From NCBI GenBank assembly GCA_021199865.1, contig JAJQHG010000081.1, positions 1 to 8,475 on the forward strand: DNA of 8,475 bases, read 5' to 3'. A program made the translations under genes and the position numbers. Of the stretch, positions 5,730-8,475 are shown in pieces. Source of the DNA: Methanosphaera sp. Its GTDB lineage: Archaea; Methanobacteriota; Methanobacteria; Methanobacteriales; Methanobacteriaceae. The notes beneath the pieces are model-generated. The model ran no database searches. It was given only the letters and a program-made list of their open reading frames with translations, and had not been told where the DNA came from. Positions within the stretch are counted from its first letter, which is position 1. Each line of letters starts with the position of its first letter.

Positions 5730-6680
5730 TTGACATCAGAATACTTAGAAGAATTAGACCTAGAAGATGTGATGGAGGATTATATACTTGAGCTTGATAT
5801 ACAGAGTTACTCACAAAATACTCTTAAGACTTATCAATCAATAATAAAAAACTTCTATAAATATATCCAAGAAAATGATGATAACATAAAGAATAATAAA
5901 GGTATGCTACGTATATTCAAGAAGTATATCCAGTATCTGAAGAGAGATAAGGAAGTATCACAGAACTATTTATATCTAGTTACGGTGGTTCTAAAGAAGT
6001 TCTTTGAATATGCTCAGATTAATATCTATGAGAATATTAAGGCACCAAAGAGAACAAAATCATTACCAAAATCCTTAAATGAACAGGAAGTTTATGATTT
6101 AATTCATGCAAAGGATGATGAGTATGATCCCGAAAAGACTAATCCACAAAATATTACACGTCTTAGAAATAAGTTAATATTAACACTCCTATACTCAACA
6201 GGTCTACGTATATCTGAACTAATTAATCTTAAGGTTACAGCTATAGATCCAAAAGAGCGTACAATACGTGTTAGAGGAAAGGGTGAGAAGGATCGTATAG
6301 TTATTTTTGATGATAATACTCTTGATTTAATTAATGAATACCTGGATAAGCGTGGTGTAACTAATGAATATCTCTTTGTTAGTCAGAAGAATCATACATT
6401 ATCACCAAGATATATTCAGTTGATGATAAAGGATTATGCAAAGAAAGCTAATATTACTAAGAAGGTAACACCCCACGTATTAAGACATTCATTTGCAACA
6501 CATTTACTTAAGAATGGTGTTGATATTAGGGCAATCCAACAGTTACTGGGACACACTAACTTATCAACAACACAGATATATACAAGTGTAGATATGCATA
6601 CACTTAAGGATGTGTATGATGATGCATGGTTAAACCGTGATCAGAATGTACATAAACAGTTAAATATTGATACGGATTAG
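5730..6680 (+). CDS. xerA: Xer-type tyrosine recombinase (XerA-like)
   Basis: Tyrosine site-specific recombinase, most likely the chromosomal XerA that resolves chromosome dimers at a dif site. At 316 residues it has the usual size. An N-terminal core-binding (SAM-like) domain covers about residues 18-105. The catalytic domain carries the complete set: R160 in TGLRISE, K184 in GKGEKDR, H249 and R252 in HVLRH, H275 in LLGH, and the nucleophile Y284 in TQIYTSV. An integrase from an element is the alternative, but no phage or plasmid genes are nearby and the neighbours are housekeeping genes. Translation starts at TTG with AGGAGG 10 nt upstream. It follows dnaG on the same strand after 83 nt that contain a stem-loop, so partial cotranscription is possible. 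Confidence 0.9.
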   Translation: MTSEYLEELDLEDVMEDYILELDIQSYSQNTLKTYQSIIKNFYKYIQENDDNIKNNKGMLRIFKKYIQYLKRDKEVSQNYLYLVTVVLKKFFEYAQINIYENIKAPKRTKSLPKSLNEQEVYDLIHAKDDEYDPEKTNPQNITRLRNKLILTLLYSTGLRISELINLKVTAIDPKERTIRVRGKGEKDRIVIFDDNTLDLINEYLDKRGVTNEYLFVSQKNHTLSPRYIQLMIKDYAKKANITKKVTPHVLRHSFATHLLKNGVDIRAIQQLLGHTNLSTTQIYTSVDMHTLKDVYDDAWLNRDQNVHKQLNIDTD

Positions 6681-6710
6681 GTATCCATGAATCTAAATAT
6701 TAAAATTCTA

Positions 6711-6729
6711 TTTTTATTACTTATTTTTG
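6711..6729 (+). terminator. Probable U-tract terminator of the Xer gene
   Basis: About 30 nt past the stop codon the plus strand has TTTTTATTACTTATTTTTG. No hairpin is seen. The 253-bp region between the Xer gene and convergent bioY otherwise holds no gene. It contains a short direct repeat, CATACTTCTA at 6742-6751 and 6756-6765 (14-bp period). Confidence 0.45.
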
Positions 6730-6908
6730 TAAATTAGTTTTCATACTTCTAAAAACATACTTCTAGAAAAATCATTATGTGATCAGTATACTTTTTTTAA
6801 GTTTTATAAGAAATTTATTCTATTTTTGAGTAATACTAATCTAATTAGGGTATTATTATTATTCAAATATAAGAGTATTGTTCTTTAAATTATTATTTTT
6901 ATTTTTTT

Positions 6909-6941
6909 AAAAAAAGAAATAAGAATAGTTAATCTATTCTT
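6909..6941 (-). terminator. Hairpin plus T-tract terminator overlapping the bioY stop
   Basis: AAGAATAG (6921-6928) and CTATTCTT (6934-6941) are perfect 8-bp arms with a 5-nt loop. On the minus strand the hairpin is followed by ATTTCTTTTTTT. The bioY stop codon (TAG) lies within the first arm. This resembles a bacterial intrinsic terminator, which is unusual among the U-tract-only ends elsewhere in the window. Confidence 0.6.
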
Positions 6942-7548
6942 TTGGTAATATGGATGTTGAAATTGTTGATGCAAGAGCTACTTTTAGTAGGTCACCAATA
7001 ATATATGGTATTAAACCCATAACTAGTAGCTCTGATATTGATAAAGCTACACCAGTTCCTAACATGTAGTTATATAATCCAAGTAGTCCTGGAATGTATA
7101 TTATCACAAAGTTTGTAAATAACATTAAGATAACTGTCTGTACTGGTTTTCTTGCACTATTATAGTGATCAAATATGTATCCTATAAATATTGCAGCTAT
7201 AATGAATCCAATAATGTATCCTCCACTAGCAGAGAATATCCATTCTAGTCCAGAGTTCATGTTACTAAACCATGGTACTCCGAGGATACCTAGTGCTGTG
7301 TATAATATCATACTGAATCCACCCCATTTTTCTCCAAGGAATGTACCAGCAAGTAGTACTGCGAAGGTTTGGAGTGATATTACTATAGGACTCCAAGGTA
7401 TAGCGATGGTTACTTGTGCCATTAGGCCAGTAAAACAAGCTACTAAGAGTGATAATACAACCATTGTCATGGTACTACAATTATTTCTCCATTCATACCA
7501 TGATGATTGCATTTCATGTACTTTATTTTTATTAATAGTAATAGGCAT
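6934..7548 (-). CDS. bioY: BioY biotin transporter, ECF S component
   Basis: Integral membrane substrate-binding subunit for biotin uptake. The 204 residues match the family length and form about six hydrophobic segments: roughly 27-48, 54-72, 77-95, 108-127, 137-158 and 171-194. BioY signatures are visible: SPIVISLQTFAVLLAGTFLG (53-72), ASGGYIIGF (107-115) and GLIPYIIGDLLK (178-189). No EcfA or EcfT gene is in this window, so the protein must either work alone or share an energy-coupling module encoded elsewhere. The ATG at 7546-7548 is preceded by TGAGGT 6 nt away, which supports the start. It diverges from the aIF5A gene. An inverted repeat, AATTAT-GT-ATAATT (7589-7602), lies about 41 nt upstream and is a candidate operator; I see no clear BirA-type site. 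Confidence 0.92.
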   Translation of the reverse strand: MPITINKNKVHEMQSSWYEWRNNCSTMTMVVLSLLVACFTGLMAQVTIAIPWSPIVISLQTFAVLLAGTFLGEKWGGFSMILYTALGILGVPWFSNMNSGLEWIFSASGGYIIGFIIAAIFIGYIFDHYNSARKPVQTVILMLFTNFVIIYIPGLLGLYNYMLGTGVALSISELLVMGLIPYIIGDLLKVALASTISTSILPKE

Positions 7549-7636
7549 TATTTTACCTCATTAGTTTGTATTATAAAATGGAATTGGAAATTATGTATAA
7601 TTACCGATTATCCTATTTTTATTTTAGTTTTAATAT

Positions 7637-7652
7637 TATAAAAATTTTTATA
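7637..7652. promoter_or_regulatory. 16-bp palindrome, possible shared TATA region
   Basis: TATAAAAA-TTTTTATA is perfectly symmetric and reads as a TATA-like box on both strands. It is about 90 nt upstream of bioY on one side and about 215 nt upstream of aIF5A on the other. If used in both directions, aIF5A would have a long leader. This is an inference from position only. Confidence 0.35.
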
Positions 7653-7785
7653 TATGTATTAAGGGGATTGTTTATAGATTTATTGTTCTATTAGTAACAT
7701 ATATTAATTAAGTTGAATAGAAATAACATTATAATATTATTGTATACTTATACAAATGATTTTTTTTGAGATGTGATTATTCCTA

Positions 7786-7853
7786 TATGTAATAATTTTT
7801 TCATTAATAGAAGAATATTCTGTGGGATTTAATCCGTTATGTAATAATTTTTT
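7786..7853 (+). repeat. 16-bp direct repeat in the aIF5A leader
   Basis: TATGTAATAATTTTTT occurs at 7786-7801 and again at 7838-7853, exactly 52 bp apart. The second copy ends just before the ribosome-binding site GAGG (7856-7859). The copies could be duplicated promoter or leader elements, or pause/termination sites, given their T-tracts. Confidence 0.6.
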
Positions 7854-7866
7854 TTGAGGAAATAAC

Positions 7867-8265
7867 ATGCCAACAAAAGTAGCAGAAGTAAAAACATTAA
7901 AACCAGGAAAATATGTAGTATTAGATGGAGAAGCTTCAAAAGTTACCAGTATGTCAACATCATCACCAGGTAAACACGGTGCTGCAAAAGCACGTCTTGA
8001 AGCTGTAGGTATATTTGATAACCAGAAGAGAACATTAGTTAAACCAGTAAACGCTAAAATTGATGTACCAATTATTGATAAGAGAGCAGGTCAAGTATTA
8101 GCTATTATGGGAAATGAAGTTCAAATCATGGACTTAGAGACCTATGAGACAATTGATTTACCTTTAACTGATGATATCGATGGAGAAGTTGCTGAAGGTA
8201 AAGAAGTAGAATACATCGAAGCATTAGGTAACATGAAGATCATGAGAACAAAAGGTGGAAATTAA
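7867..8265 (+). CDS. eif5A: Translation initiation factor aIF5A
   Basis: Archaeal homologue of eIF5A and bacterial EF-P, which relieves ribosome stalling during peptide-bond formation. The 132-residue length is typical. The hypusine loop STSSPGKHGAAK places the lysine to be modified at K36, and the conserved Pro-Gly-Lys-His-Gly core is intact. The N-terminal SH3-like barrel is followed by an OB-fold (about 70-132) with QVLAIMGNEVQIMDLETYE. The ATG has GAGG 7 nt upstream. No deoxyhypusine synthase gene is in the window, so the modifying enzyme must be elsewhere. It stands alone on the plus strand with its own probable terminator. Confidence 0.96.
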   Translation: MPTKVAEVKTLKPGKYVVLDGEASKVTSMSTSSPGKHGAAKARLEAVGIFDNQKRTLVKPVNAKIDVPIIDKRAGQVLAIMGNEVQIMDLETYETIDLPLTDDIDGEVAEGKEVEYIEALGNMKIMRTKGGN

Positions 8266-8267
8266 TT

Positions 8268-8290
8268 CCCCAACTTTTATTTTTCTTTTA
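8268..8290 (+). terminator. Probable U-tract terminator of aIF5A
   Basis: Immediately after the stop codon, CCCC (8268-8271) is followed by ACTTTTATTTTTCTTTT. This is the same C-patch plus T-tract layout as after tfb, rraA and DUF211. The remaining bases to 8475 are AT-rich with no gene visible. They include a perfect palindrome ACTTATAAGT (8371-8380) and a TATA-like TTTTTATATA (8411-8420). Confidence 0.5.
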
Positions 8291-8475
8291 ATCACCAAAA
8301 CTTTTTCTAACTAATTCTATTAAATATAATTTTAATATTTATTAACTAAAATAGATATTTGTCTTAAAATACTTATAAGTTATATAATGATTTATCATGA
8401 TTAACCAATATTTTTATATAATACTAACAACATAATATATAATTAGTTAATTAGCTATATGAGAATGTTTAGTAT

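Larger units (their letters stand above)
7549..7866. other. 318-bp divergent intergenic region between bioY and aIF5A
   Basis: No gene is visible. It contains the bioY ribosome-binding site, the inverted repeat at 7589-7602, the 16-bp palindrome at 7637-7652, and a 16-bp direct repeat whose second copy touches the aIF5A ribosome-binding site. A small GGATT-T-AATCC palindrome lies at 7825-7835. Confidence 0.55.

Noticed and set aside
8459..8475. Possible start of a plus-strand gene at the right edge (ATG at 8459)
   Set aside because: Only five codons are visible and there is no ribosome-binding site. A TATA-like element about 40 nt upstream is suggestive but not enough.

Overview
The window reads as a piece of a very AT-rich methanogenic archaeon, most likely Methanobacteriales and probably Methanosphaera or a close relative. 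This rests on archaeal information-processing genes (TFB, Gar1, archaeal-type DnaG primase, aIF5A, a XerA-like recombinase), a DUF211 gene typical of methanogens, long AT-rich intergenic regions and heavy use of A/T-ending codons. The genus is an inference from composition and gene content.

Layout. The left side is on the minus strand. A gar1 gene (1974-2240) is followed 2 nt downstream by a transcription factor B gene whose open frame runs to 256. The far-left 255 bases hold no gene but carry four 11-bp tandem repeats. Next, also on the minus strand, are a DUF211 protein (3359-3649) and an RraA/HMG-CHA aldolase-like protein (2623-3294). A 449-bp divergent intergenic region with two inverted repeats separates them from the plus-strand genes dnaG (4099-5646, with a long His/Asn-rich linker) and a Xer-type tyrosine recombinase (5730-6680, TTG start), which have a strong stem-loop between them. 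The right side has bioY on the minus strand (6934-7548), diverging from aIF5A (7867-8265, plus strand).

The most striking object is the tfb gene. The zinc ribbon and cyclin repeats are normal, but the frame upstream of the first ATG (1431) stays open for 180 more codons. Those codons specify a Lys/Thr-rich tail with five AT-hook motifs (GRP cores), partly built from an exact 87-bp tandem repeat. An acidic segment of about 90 residues links this tail to the zinc ribbon. No ATG, GTG or TTG lies in that upstream stretch. An AAGGAGG ribosome-binding site, overlapping the end of gar1, sits exactly 8 nt before an in-frame ACG. The simplest reading is a roughly 571-residue TFB with an AT-hook/acidic N-terminal extension, started from ACG or from an ATG altered by one base.

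Together the genes cover transcription initiation (TFB), rRNA pseudouridylation (Gar1), replication priming or RNA degradation (DnaG), chromosome dimer resolution (Xer), translation (aIF5A) and biotin uptake (BioY). Several genes end in a short C-rich patch followed by a T-tract, consistent with archaeal U-tract termination.
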